This document shows, piece by piece, positions 44,821 through 55,624 of a stretch of DNA of 64,000 bases. Origin of the DNA: Nymphaea colorata (lineage: Eukaryota; Streptophyta; Magnoliopsida; Nymphaeales; Nymphaeaceae). The notes under the pieces were generated by a model. It saw nothing but the letters and a program-made list of their open reading frames with translations, was not told where the DNA came from and did not search any database. The DNA is taken from contig NC_045149.1 of assembly GCF_008831285.2 (NCBI RefSeq), positions 14,406,629 through 14,470,628 of the forward strand, in the 5' to 3' direction. Made by a program: the position numbers and the translations under genes. Positions within the stretch are counted from its first letter, which is position 1, and the number at the start of each line of letters is the position of its first letter.

Positions 44821-46614
44821 CAATGTTCCTCCATTTCTGATTTACATTAAGTGATTTAGAAACTGACTGCCTACTAACTCCCACCTGATCAAGCCATTGC
44901 ACCAACCCCCTCAAGAACAGGTTGGATCCATTGGATGCAGAAATAATGACTATAAATTTCAAATCAATTTATGTTGTGCTTTAGACAATTCTCTTTTTCC
45001 CAGTCCTCCGCCCTCTGTTGGTGGGTTCTCTACCCAAATCCCTATAGAGTTTGTCATGCTTTCTCTCGTAGCAATAGTATAACCTCATGGCTTCTTTTTC
45101 TGCAAGATGAGGATAGCAGGAGGAATGAATTGGTCTTCATCAATCTCTTGTCACTTGAAGAATATTTAAGAACTTAGCAACTTAACCTTCTTGACTTTAT
45201 CCATCTGACCCGGCCATTAATATGCCAACATACTTTCAGAAAACTCCATTCAATCTGGGAAGATTGAGGTGAATATATTTCTAACCTCTTTGTTTCAAAC
45301 TTAGGTCCTTGCATTGGTTTTATATATAGTTGTAGAGTTATTTGCATTTGACATCATGCCTCTCAACTCTCAAGCTTTCCTTTAATAACCTTTTTTACCT
45401 CATCTATATGACTGGCCCATTAACATGCCCCAAAGATTAAGGCAGATTCACAAAATACTAGAACTATTGTTACATTAACTTGCTCCAATCTTTGGGGTAG
45501 ATTCATCTAAAGTGTCCCTACTGCCAAATGACCCCTAAAAGTTCCTTTAAGTCATATATGTAAACTTTTAACTCAATTGTCTAAATGATTAATTTCTCTA
45601 TGACTTCACATTTTCTTGATTTTTTTTTTGGTAGTTTAGAGGCATGACTTAGTTTGACCAACATATGCATGTTTATATATATGTTTGTGTGTGTGTGTGT
45701 TGTGAGAGACGGAGAGAGATAAAAGAACAATCACATGAACCTCGTTTACATTCACGTTTTGGCACATGCAATAATTGCAACCAGTCTTTGATTCCAACTT
45801 GGAGTAAAATTTCTGAAATTCAGTTGCATCCTAAGCATAATATCTCTATCAATATTCCTATTAGAATCGGCCGAAAGGTCAATTTGAGTCAAATCAGTGG
45901 CAAACCAATTCAAACCGATTCAAGTGTGTCACATGTTAATTTTTTATTTTTGTAAAAATAGCGTAAGAATCTTCTACTTTTTATTGTTTTCTATTAAACA
46001 TTTTAAGCTGATTCGTATCTGATTCAGCCGAATTCATGCACAATTAATAATAAATTGATTCAATTAATAAACTGATTTCTGCAACAGTTTTTTGGATTAT
46101 AACGAGATAATCCTTGTCAAGGGATGGAGCGGGGGTTCGCAGGCAGCCCCGTCTCTATTTTTTGTGTTGGAAAAGGGAGGGCACTAATATGCATGTTGAA
46201 ATATAACGGAGAATCAACCCAAGACACTAAAAGCAGTGGCGGAGCCTAAAAAATTGGTTGGAGGGGTGCTCTAAAAAAAGCTCATATCTGGTGGGGCACT
46301 TGTATATATTTATATATATGGATATATATATACAAGAATAAATGTTTAAAGATCATGTATCAAAATCATTCCAAGAAATGTCTCTTAGAAAGAAAACACA
46401 ACTACAAAATTCTACCAGGCATAAATCCCAGCTTAAGTCCTCACTTAATTATTTTCACGAAATTATAGCCTCATTTAGGTCATTTTTAACAAGATATATA
46501 ATCTCAAACTATAAAAAGTACAGTGATGCATTGCTGGGGAAAAATTAGATACATCACAAAGAATAAAGATCAAACGCTTGAGAAAACCTTCCATCTCTGT
46601 TAAACCGAAGCTTC
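44821..46614. other. Intergenic, nothing coding recognised
   Basis: A GT dinucleotide run lies at about 45684-45701. GCAGTGGCGGAGCC at 46233-46246 is a motif often seen at the end of small plant DNA elements, but no partner end is obvious. Open frames here are short and unlike known families. Confidence 0.5.
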
Positions 46615-46800
46615 CTCCTTAGCCAAGAGGAGGGTGAGCCAAGGTAGGGCCCACATAAGCTTTGGCCTCACCTAAAAAAAAATTAAAAAAAATTTACATG
46701 TAAATTTTAGAAAATTTCACTTGTTTTATATAAAAATTTTGAAAAATGATATTTCGGCCCCTTCTCCCGAAATTCCATCTCGACTTGCTCATCGAGCTCT
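46615..46800 (-). repeat. Short dispersed element, GGAGCTAG family, copy 3
   Basis: GGGCCCACATAAGC, CCTCACCTAAAAAAAA, TTTACATGTAAATTTTAG and TATATAAAAATTTTGAAAAA follow the same order and orientation as copy 2. Confidence 0.6.
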
Positions 46801-47485
46801 GAGATCTCTGGACATACCAAAATTCCCTTTGCCGCGATTAGAAAGTAGAAGTGTCAAGATTAACCTAAATCTTTCTTGTTTTTTGTAACTGTATCTAGGT
46901 GTGGTGTTAGGAATTTTTCATTGCAAGTGTGGAACTGTAGTTTCAAAATTTTAACCGGGGCTGAAATACAATTTTCATATTTTTTTATATTGGTTAATTT
47001 AAAATTTTTAATATTTGCATATAAAATTTTGATTTTTTTTTATTTTCTAAGCAAGAACACTTAATAGAGGGTATATTGATCAACACGGGAGGTGGCCATC
47101 GCATGCATTGTTGTAAGGCATATCGTTCATACCAAAGTAAAACAGTCCGAGATCCAAGATCCACAATAAGCGAAACAAAGGGGACGAAGGGGATTACTAT
47201 CATTGTTGTAAGGCATTGTTCCAAGTTCCAACTCCACATATGGTTCCACGGGACCAGAGGTGCTGTGTTTGTCTATGATTCTCTTTTTCTTTGTTCGTTT
47301 GTACCGACAAACCTTTCATGTGACTCGGAGAGTTGTCCTGTGAGCGACAAGAAAAACATCGGTGAACCGCCATTCCCAATTGGAGAGACCCATTGAGCGA
47401 ACTAGATCTCTTGGTTGGCATCTATAAAATGCAATCTCTCTCTCTCTCTCTTTTCCTCTCTCTCTCCCTCTCTCTCTATCTCCCC

Positions 47486-47516
<31 letters not shown>

Positions 47517-47694
47517 CTCTCCCTTTATATCTATATGTACTCTCTCTCTATCTCTATTGCATCTCTTTAGATTTATATAAACTCAAAAGAAGCGAACACC
47601 CAATCTCAAATTGTGTCTAATTACTGAACTGAAGATGAAAGCATGTTCCTCTTGTATACTCAAAACGCAAAAAATGTACACTTTGTAAATGTTC
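46801..47694. other. Intergenic with microsatellites
   Basis: CT runs lie at about 47433-47481 and an AT run at about 47486-47512. A GACAAGAAAAACATCGGTGA-type frame at 47076-47396 has no known domain. Nothing else was recognised. Confidence 0.6.
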
Positions 47695-47697
47695 CCT

Positions 47698-48345
47698 TTA
47701 CGCTAGAGAAAAAGATAATAATAAAAAAAAAGCAGTGGAAAAGAACACTAGTGTCATAACGTTAGGAGGTAAGCAGACAGCAGGCAGCAGGGCCAGAGCC
47801 ATGCGGTACCAAGAATCCGATCCGAGACTCGACCCACTCGAGCTCACCGCCGAGCCATCACGAGACAATGACTCAGTGAGGTTAGCAGAGATGCACCCAT
47901 TGGCTTCCACCCTGACCATGCCGGTGCCGACCATCTCCGAGCCGAGACACAGGCCTTCGTTTCCGGTGAGCTTGAGCTTGGGGCCCAACCACTCCACTAC
48001 CTCCTTCCGGAATGCTACCTGCCCGCTGAGCTGGTTGTAGCTGAGGTCAAGGTCGTGAATGAAGGGGATCCCACCGAGCCCAGATGGTATGGCCCCAGTG
48101 AGCCCATTGTGGTCTAGCGACAGGTAGGTCAGGTTGCGTAGGTAAGGCATGGAAGCCGGAATGGTGCCCACGAGGCCAGCGTAGGCCAAGTCGGGGCCGA
48201 CCAACCCCATCATCTGGGTCCAGACATCTGGAAGGGTCCCTCCCGGGAGGTTCCCCCCCCAAGTGGAGGTCCTGCAGACCCTGCATTTGTCAGGGGAAGT
48301 CTGCCATTGATGCTGTTGTTGCTGAGGACCAACATTTCCATGCCC
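47698..48345 (-). pseudogene. 3' part of an LRR receptor-like protein (PII-2/TMM-like group)
   Basis: The 171-codon open frame (47698-48213) holds the last LRRs: VGTIPASMPYLRNLTYLSLD, NGLTGAIPSGLGGIPF and LDLSYNQLSGQV. After them comes a KLTGNEGLCL cap, a Ser-rich stretch and a hydrophobic tail (VFFSTAFFLLLSFSLA) right at the C-terminus. That is the form of a GPI-anchor signal or a tail anchor. There is no kinase. The arrangement resembles PII-2/RLP29/TMM-type LRR proteins; the exact family is uncertain. Upstream, LRR sequence continues in other frames (MQGLQDLHLGG, then LVLSNNSINGRLPL up to about 48340). One break lies in a run of eight G (48253-48260), which could be a sequencing error, and another near 48290. 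Further upstream the gene stops, so at least half is missing. Confidence 0.8.
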
Positions 48346-49154
48346 TTTAGAAAGGACTATCAGTGCATATATCTTGGACGATTACTCTTTGAATAATTCA
48401 AGCTCAAAACTTACTGCTTTTTGTAATTAATCCAGTGAAAAAAGTACTGGAATGAATGAATGCAAGCTCAGATGAACAGTTGACGTCTAAAGTATTAGAG
48501 CATGATATAAGGCAATGCCATTAATTTTTGTGCACCGGCAGTTTATGGCTGTGCTGGAGATGCCATTTGTACGGACATCCTTGCCATCTTTTCAACAAAA
48601 AAATGGTTGACTCTTTTTTGTTTGTTTTACATACTTTTTCTTGAATCAAGAGTAAAATAGAAAGGGTATGAGTCTTTTGCTATAAACTTGAGGCAGTGTC
48701 TGAAGTCTTATTAGTTGCAGGAGCTTTGAGGTCACATCCTTAGGATATTATGTCCATTTTTCAGGCTCTTATATGGGAGGTCAAGTTAGCCTACCTGGTT
48801 CTCGCACTTTATCTTTTTTCTTGGTGCAGTTGATAAGAGTTTCAGGTAAGTCACATTGGTACTTTAGTAAGGTCCTTGTATTTATGTCGCTCTACTTAAA
48901 GTGGGTACTTGAACTCAGTTAGGGTGGTGATCTTTGTGTTTACTAGTTGTTTTTTCATGGGGCAAACAAAAAGATCATTTATCTTATACTATGTGTATTG
49001 TACATGTATAATATATGTATGCCAGCTTTCAGAAGCCTGATTCTTGGATTGCACTTTGCACCCTGCTTGGTTTCTCATGCAACTCTTCTGAATGATCACT
49101 GTAGCATGGAGGGACTTTTGTTAGTTGTTTTCTCTCTCTCTGTTTGTGTGTGAG

Positions 49155-49214
<60 letters not shown>

Positions 49215-49785
49215 GGTATATATAAAAATATATATATATATATAATTTTTTTTCCCTAGCAATCACATGTAAGGATCAGTATTTCTAGGTCTTGTGGTTG
49301 TCTTTTGGTGGGTGTTGGGTGGTGGCTTCTCTTCATTGCGATGGCTGTTGTTGGTAAATGAGCAAAACGTTGAGCAATGTCTTGGTTAAAGGCAAGCAGT
49401 TTAATGTTCTTGCTAGAAATTAATGTTGAAAAAAAAACTATAAAGAGATTGTTCTTATTATCAAATAGTAGACAAAACAGACATCACAAACATAAAAGAC
49501 TGTACAAGATTCAAATATTGGATGGAACATACAAAATGGACAGAGCATAAATCAAACAGAACAAACATGACAGACAAGACAAATAATAAGAAGAAAAGGA
49601 ACTTGATGTTCTGTTCCTGAAGCCATCAAATAGTGGGCAAAAAACACCAGTAACGGGACGGAAGTGTGGTAGACAGGATGTCCAGTCCGTTCTGTGGAGT
49701 GAAACAGTTATCAAACAACCTCTTAAAATGCACACATAGGCACACTTACTAGCTAAATATGCAAGAAAGAAGCCAATTTGTAGCT
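48346..49785. other. Intergenic with long AT microsatellite
   Basis: TA dinucleotide runs lie at about 49158-49245. No gene was recognised. Confidence 0.6.
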
Positions 49786-50060
49786 ATTGGCATTTCTTAC
49801 ATATGGAACTGAATCCCCACCTCCCCCATTTAGTTGAAGTAACTTCAATATATGATGCCATGAACACTTCTTGGAAAGCCTTAGAGACCAACCTTAAAAG
49901 AATGACAATTCAGCATGACTTAGCAGTTTATGACTGATTCAACGGATTTAATTAAAAAAATTTGTTGAATTTTGGAGGCTCTTGAATCAGCAATTGCATT
50001 TGATTCGAATCAGCTGATTCAGGCCGATTCAAGTGGACAGTATCAAGATGGTTAGGGAAA
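49785..50060 (+). repeat. Duplicated NLR 3' flank, copy 1 (partner at 59312-59600)
   Basis: Both copies share AGAAGCCAA, CCCACCTCCCC(C)ATTTAGT, a AACACTT(C/T)TTGGAAAG segment, TTTATGAC, TGAATTTT and CTCTTGAATCAGC...TTGCATTTGAxTC in the same order. They stand at similar distances beyond the NLR fragment at 50815 and the NLR gene at 60529. This shows that the fragment arrived as part of a larger duplication. Confidence 0.8.
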
Positions 50061-50814
50061 ATGACAATGGTTGACGTGAAGGAGACATGTCTAGTGGTTC
50101 TGGTGGGAAACTAGTTAGGTGCATAGTGTGCACAGGGGTGTATAATGATCAAAATACTCTTAAAAGGAGTGAAACTGGTTTCATGCAGACCTCTATGCAT
50201 GCACAGGAGTGTGTAATGACCAAACTATCACTAATAAAATAAAAAAGTGAACGTCTTAAAAAGGATAAAAAGGAGATTATAAAAAAGTAAAAAGACTAAA
50301 AAGTAATTTCATTATAAAAAATTTCTAAAATACCCCCACCCTCTCTCTTTTGTGGGATTGCATATTTGTTGCATGTACAAAGTAGTGAAAAAAAAGTTAA
50401 AAATTTTTTATAATAAATGTACTTTTTAGTATTTTTACAAGGATAAAAGAGAAATGAAAAAGTTAAAAAGTGTAAAAAGTCGATTTCTTTATTAAAAAAA
50501 TTCCTAAAATACCTCAACCCTACATTTGTTGGTGAGGCTGGATGGAAGGGAGAGGGCAAGGATGTGAGAGAGAGAGGGAGAGGGAGAGAGAGAGAGCAAT
50601 CAAAGGGGCGATGTTTGTCACTCTCCCTCTCTTCTCGACGCTCTGCTTGTTATTTCCAGTGTTTCAGACTTAAACGGTAGCAATCTATTGATTTTTTGTC
50701 CATTCTCTCAACATTGGGAGCCGGAAAATGTGTCATGAAAAATTTACAAGACCAAATCAAACAAAAGAGAGAAGACAATGAAATGCAAAAGATTCATATT
50801 TAACCAAAAAAAAA
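50061..50814. other. Intergenic, AT-rich
   Basis: A roughly 180-bp unit around AAAxTTCTAAAATACCxC appears twice (about 50310 and 50490). A GA-rich run lies at 50565-50600. The stretch from about 50745 matches the DNA just beyond the NLR gene (compare AACCAAAAxAxAAGTTACAAT with 60480-60505). Confidence 0.55.
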
Positions 50815-51165
50815 AAGTTACAATCTGTCACCCATTTTAAAAACCACACACATTTCAGATAATAAACCCCAATATGTGCTAATTATTAACTTTTCACCGA
50901 GATGGTTGAGTGCAGGACATCCGAAAATCCCCAACATGCTTTGAGAGACAGGATATGTTCCTTTGCATCTGTCGGACATGTTCTTCCTGTTAGACCTGGA
51001 CACCTCCAATGGCTTGAGAGCAGACATGTCAACTACTTGTTGGAGGCTGCCACAGTTTTTCACCTTCAATGACTTGAAAGCAGCATGTCAGATAATTGCT
51101 GAAGCCCGCTACAATCTTTCACCTCAAACGACTCCAAGGCAGGCATGTTAGCGATAGTCTTCAGT
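50815..51165 (-). pseudogene. NLR C-terminal LRR fragment
   Basis: Reading down the minus strand: NMPALESFEVKDCSGLQQLS, then after a break FKSLKVKNCGSLQQVVDMSA, PLEVSRSNRKNMS, and finally GIFGCPALNHLGEKLI. These match pieces of the NLR gene at 60529-61680: its PALESxxVxxCxRLQQ repeats and its last line, WIFSCPALHLP...NHLGKRLVI. Most of the LRR between them is deleted. The fragment has at least one frame break near 51065 and no NB-ARC. It is a truncated paralogue of the neighbouring gene. Confidence 0.87.
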
Positions 51166-51699
51166 CTATTAAATTCAGACCTTTTAAATTAGTCATAAAC
51201 AGCATTTTAAACAAAATATGGACCTCCTAATGTGTTTTAAATACTAATTTAATGTAAATCGTGTTTTAGGTGAAGTTATTTTTGCAAAGAAAGAAAAGAT
51301 CTTTCTACACTCAAAATTTTGATGTTATAAGAGCCATTTATATTTTATTACTAAAAATTATTATCAAAACAAAAAAAAAAAGCGTTAGCTGACGTTTTTC
51401 TCTGCCGTGACAAATCAACCATGGCAGTTTAGAAATGTCACTTTAAGCTGCAGTTAAAAAATAAATAAATCAACGTCATGCAAATATTTCCCATGGCACA
51501 TTATGTTTGCTGTAAAAGGCATGTATTGTGGAAAATGCAAATAAAAAGGGAATCACCCACTCTACTGTCAATAGTGTTCTATGGTGCACTTTTTTTTTTC
51601 CACCAAAATGCTTTCTAAAGATCTGTATTATTGTAGCACCTCTAGCTATGAGTCAAAGAGGGCTTTATTTATTTATTCATTTTTTCTTTCTTTCTATTT
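51166..51699. other. Intergenic, AT-rich
   Basis: Poly-A and poly-T rich. No frame or repeat landmark was recognised. Confidence 0.6.
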
Positions 51700-52080
51700 T
51701 TTTTTTAAGGCAAGGGGTCAGCCGGGTGGTTTTTTTTTTTAAGCTTGGGCATTGGGTCAGGCCACCGGTGGGTACTCGGTACACAGGCCGACTCAGGCCC
51801 GGGCCCGGGCTTGGAAAAAAGGGCACCGGGCCAGACAGAAATATTATGGGCTGGCCCGACTGGGTCCAATAAGCTTGGGTGGGCCCGATAACAGATTTCT
51901 AATATATATATTATATATAATCATATTATTTTATTATGATTTTAAATATTTATATATTATTCTTAAAAAATATATATTTTATTAATTTAATCGGGCCAGG
52001 CTCAGTCCCGGGTTTTGGGCTGGCCCGAGCCCGATTTCTTGTTTGGCCAGGCCGGCCTGATACCCGGGCTTAGGTTTTTT
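51700..52080. repeat. GC-rich palindromic arms around an AT-rich core
   Basis: 51715-51895 and 51990-52070 are packed with GGCCCGGGCCCGGGC, GGGCTGGCCCGA and GGGCCAGGC motifs in both orientations. The core 51900-51985 is almost pure A/T. This is the look of a worn small hAT-like element with GGGCC subterminal repeats, but no clean inverted ends or target-site duplication were found. Confidence 0.6.
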
Positions 52081-52769
52081 TTTTCCTTTTTTTGTACCTG
52101 AAGAACAGTTTGATCATTTCGTTTAACACAACACCTAGAAAATTAATGTAGGGTCCATAAAGCAGATGTATATGGTGGAGGAGAAGAGGTCCATAAAGTA
52201 TTGGTATATACTTTGGAAATGATCTGAAATAGCTATGGAATGTGACAAGTATGGCAGGGCATCAGCCTGTTGTCGGCTGGACCCAAAAAAATTGTATATA
52301 TATATATATATGTATTACAGTCAAATCAGGTCAGGTTACATAGTGTTATCACCCCGAATTTTTCAAAAAATACTGTATTTGGATTTAATCCTAGGTCCAA
52401 AACAAATTTGTAGCTATTCAATATAAAATGAATTTTTAAACCCAAGTTCATATCCAAATCAAGCACTTCAAACCCATAATTCAAACCGCGTTTCGCGCAC
52501 GCACGGACCTTCCCTTTGTTTTAAGGTCTCATTGCCACGCCAAAACATGTTTTTAAACCCAAGTAGCATAGTCGAACGAGTCGACAGCCGATTAAACCAA
52601 AATCGGATTTGGTGCGAGTTCGGAGTTGCTCAAAATGGAATCGACCACCCATTTGTAACAAAAAAAAAAACCTTTTTAATGACAAAATAATAATTTTATT
52701 TTATAAAAAGTCCTTTTTTACTTTATATCAGTTTATTAAATTTAAATTTAATTTAAAAAAATTGACTTT

Positions 52770-52990
52770 TTGAGCATCCCGCAACGCGCAGTCGCACAAC
52801 GCATAGTCGTGCGTCGCGCATTGCACTAGCGTGGTGCGCAACGCGCGACGTGCTGTCGCATGTGACAGCGAGCTTGCGTGACCACGTGCTTGGGTGACCA
52901 CACAGCACGTGCGGCAGTGCGACATTCGTGGGCATGCGTGTTGCTGCACGCGTGTGCTGCCAAGGTGCTTAGCCACCATTTTTTCTTGAA
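52770..52990. other. CpG-dense block in solo LTR 1
   Basis: Repeated GCGCAACGCGCG, GTCGCACAACGCA, GTCGTGCGTCGCGC and CACGTG-like motifs appear on both strands. It stands just upstream of the TATA-like site. It lies in the same relative position as the block at 55995-56150 in solo LTR 2. Confidence 0.8.
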
Positions 52991-53514
52991 AAATTGACCT
53001 TTGGAGGGCGATTTTGAGCGTTTTAAGTGGGCATTAGCGCTCCCTACACCTCAAAAATGAATTTTCAGGCATAATAGCCAATCATACTTAAGCAAAACCT
53101 ATTCAAAATTATTTGAAAATGTTATAAAAATCGAAAAAAATTGAAATTGGAGTTTTGGCTCCACAACTCTCTATAAATACGCCCATTTTCACTCTCTCGG
53201 GCAAGGAGCTAGCCCTTGGAGAAACTCTACTGCATTTGAAGACTTAGAGTTCTCTCAAGCTCTCTTCCTCCATTTTCCCTCTTCTTCTCCTCAATCTTCT
53301 TCTTCTTCTCCAACTTGGAGCAAAATACAATAACTTCAACGGAGCACGAAGATCTCTTGGAGGCCTCTTCTTCATCACCTTGGAGCTCTATTCAAGGCGA
53401 GTCTAAGATCAATCCAAGCAAGGGTGATCATTTTCTTTTCAAATCATTCTCATAAGAGGTATGTAACCAACATCTCATTTCATTCTTTCTATTTTCTTCC
53501 CTTCTTCATCTCCC

Positions 53515-54050
53515 CATGGCCATACAAGGTAGCTTTAAAATATGTTAGAGTCAAGAGGCTATCCTTGAGTGCACCAGGAGCATGAGAAGGCGAAGTGACA
53601 TTCCATTTTATGATTCAATTATGCTATCTCTTTTCTTGAATATAATCTTGTTTTGCTTCTCTCATTTTCCCTTCCTCTTCATCTCCTCACAGCCATATGA
53701 GATAGCACTCCATCTCTATTTTAAAGTCAAGAGACTATGCTTGAGTGCATCGGAAGCATGAGAAGAGGAGATGATATTTCATTTTATGATTGCATCATGT
53801 TCTATCTCTTCTTGAATGTAGCTTTGTTTTGGTTCCTTATTTTCTCTCCTGCTCATCTCCCCATGGCCATATGATATGGTTCTCAATCTCTATCTTAGAG
53901 TCAAGAGACTATGCTCGAGTGCACCGGGAGTATGAGAAGATGAGATGATCTTTCATTTTATGGTTGAATCATACTTTTTCTCTTTTCTTAAATATTGCTT
54001 TCATTTTATCCATGCATAGTTGTTTGATTTTTCATTTATATATGAATGCA
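53515..54050 (+). repeat. Three tandem ~180-bp units in solo LTR 1
   Basis: The units start at about 53515, 53688 and 53872. Each runs from ATCTCC(C/T)CA..GCCATA through AGAGTCAAGAG(A/G)CTAT and GAGTGCA(C/T)C(G/A)GGAGxATGAGAAG to TTTCATTTTATG. Solo LTR 2 has a single unit (about 56700-56820). Confidence 0.85.
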
Positions 54051-55624
54051 CCGTGAAAATGAGAGTATGATTTGGGATTTCCTCCTTATTCTATGTGAAA
54101 TTTTGAGGTTGGGACTTGTCCAACCCGGGGAGAACCCTCACGAATATGTACATGCTAAAAATGCATCTTCATGTTAATACATTTAGTTTCCTTCTATCAC
54201 CGAATTAGGAACCTCAATAAGTGCCTTGTTATGTTGCTTATTTTTCTTCCATACCCAACTGTGGAAGAAATATATCTCTTGCAACAAGCCAAATAATAAC
54301 ATTCTATAGTTATATATAAATCATATTTTAAAAAATATTTTCAAAAGCAAATACCCTCTCTAATGTGGCTTTGGAGACTTGGCTTAGGTTCTTACATGAG
54401 CCCAAGCTCCCTTCCAGCCTACATCAAACTTGAAGTCGGTTGTTTTAAGTCATTTCTTCATTTCTAATCTCATGAAGACAGATATGTATATACATGTTAT
54501 ATACATATATGTTCATATGATGATTCCTTCATCTGTCTCTCTCTATGTTTCCACATTTTAATTTACAAATTTTCATCTACATATGAATGCATATATACAT
54601 GTGTTCTATTTTCTGACTCTAGAACCTTTTGTTTGTCTCTTCAAGTTAAATGTCTTCTCCTACAAATTTCTTATCTAAATATATATATATATATATATAT
54701 ATTTCTCTTTTTCTTTCCCTCTTTATTTAAGTTAGGATTTTATTTTCAAAAGCTTATACAAATATGTATACATACATATAGAAAATATATATCTCCTCCT
54801 ATTTCAAAATCTTCCATCTAGTAATCTTTGAAGTTTTTTTCTCTCCCTCTCTTTCTTTTTATAAAGAATATTGCATCTCTTTCATTCCTTTAAATATTTT
54901 CTCATGACCAAAACTCAAATAATGACCCAATATTGGTTTCATGCTTGATGGTCTACAACCCCAATCCATTTTCAAAATTTTTTTATTCTTATATATGATA
55001 ATTATCAAAAAGAAAACTTAGATGAATATTATGGTAAGAATGAATGATTTTCTTTTTCAATCATATAGGATCAATACATTCATGCATTCACACTCACTTA
55101 ATACCACTTATGATCACAATCACCTCCACAAAAGAATTTAAGCAATATGAGATGAAGCTTTAGCTTGGTAGTAACCGAATTAGAGCAAAATCTCAAGCCT
55201 ACTTAAAGTCTTAAGAGAACACTAAAGTGATTTCAAAATGATTTCCCAAGCCTTCCAAATGATATTTACAAAGATTTCTCAATTCTAGTTTTCTCCAAAA
55301 TATTTCACAATCTAAAGTAATTCTTCAAGAACCTTTTCGAAAGTTTGAAACATCAAACTTTCAATATTTTTCTACGCCGCATATAGAAAGAGATGTTCAA
55401 TCCAAAATGACATGCATCAATAATAGACATAGCTCTTGGATTGATTACCCTTGGTAAAGGTGCCGGAAACGGTCGATCCTCGTACGGGTGAGTCCCTTTC
55501 TCTCTCAACTCATTTTTCTAGAGCACTCCAAAAACCAAAAACCACCAAAATTTTGGGGATGCAAACACATAGGTTCTTTTCTTTTAATTTCATTACTCTC
55601 AAGCCAAGCTTTGCCAAACATGGG

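Larger units (their letters stand above)
52344..55567 (+). mobile_element. Solo LTR 1 (3224 bp) with 5-bp target-site duplication
   Basis: It starts TGTTATCACCCC and ends GGGGATGCAAACA, flanked by CATAG at 52339-52343 and again at 55568-55572. There is no primer-binding site, coding domain or second LTR of the same insertion, so this is a solo LTR left by recombination between two LTRs. Inside are a CpG-dense block (52770-52990), a TATA-like CTATAAATAC at 53171-53180, a CT-rich leader, and three tandem 173-184-bp units (53515-54050). The start resembles the TGTAACACCCC start of chromovirus LTRs, so a Ty3/gypsy origin is likely but not proven. Confidence 0.92.

Noticed and set aside
47432-47512. 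CT and AT runs considered as a GAGA-type promoter element
   Set aside because: They are simple microsatellites, and the nearest gene fragment lies on the other strand with its 3' end facing them.
52728-52979. Minus-strand 83-codon frame, and similar plus-strand frames at 56003-56334
   Set aside because: They lie in the CpG-dense blocks of the solo LTRs. They are overlapping, low-complexity His/Arg/Ala-rich frames that differ between the two LTRs.
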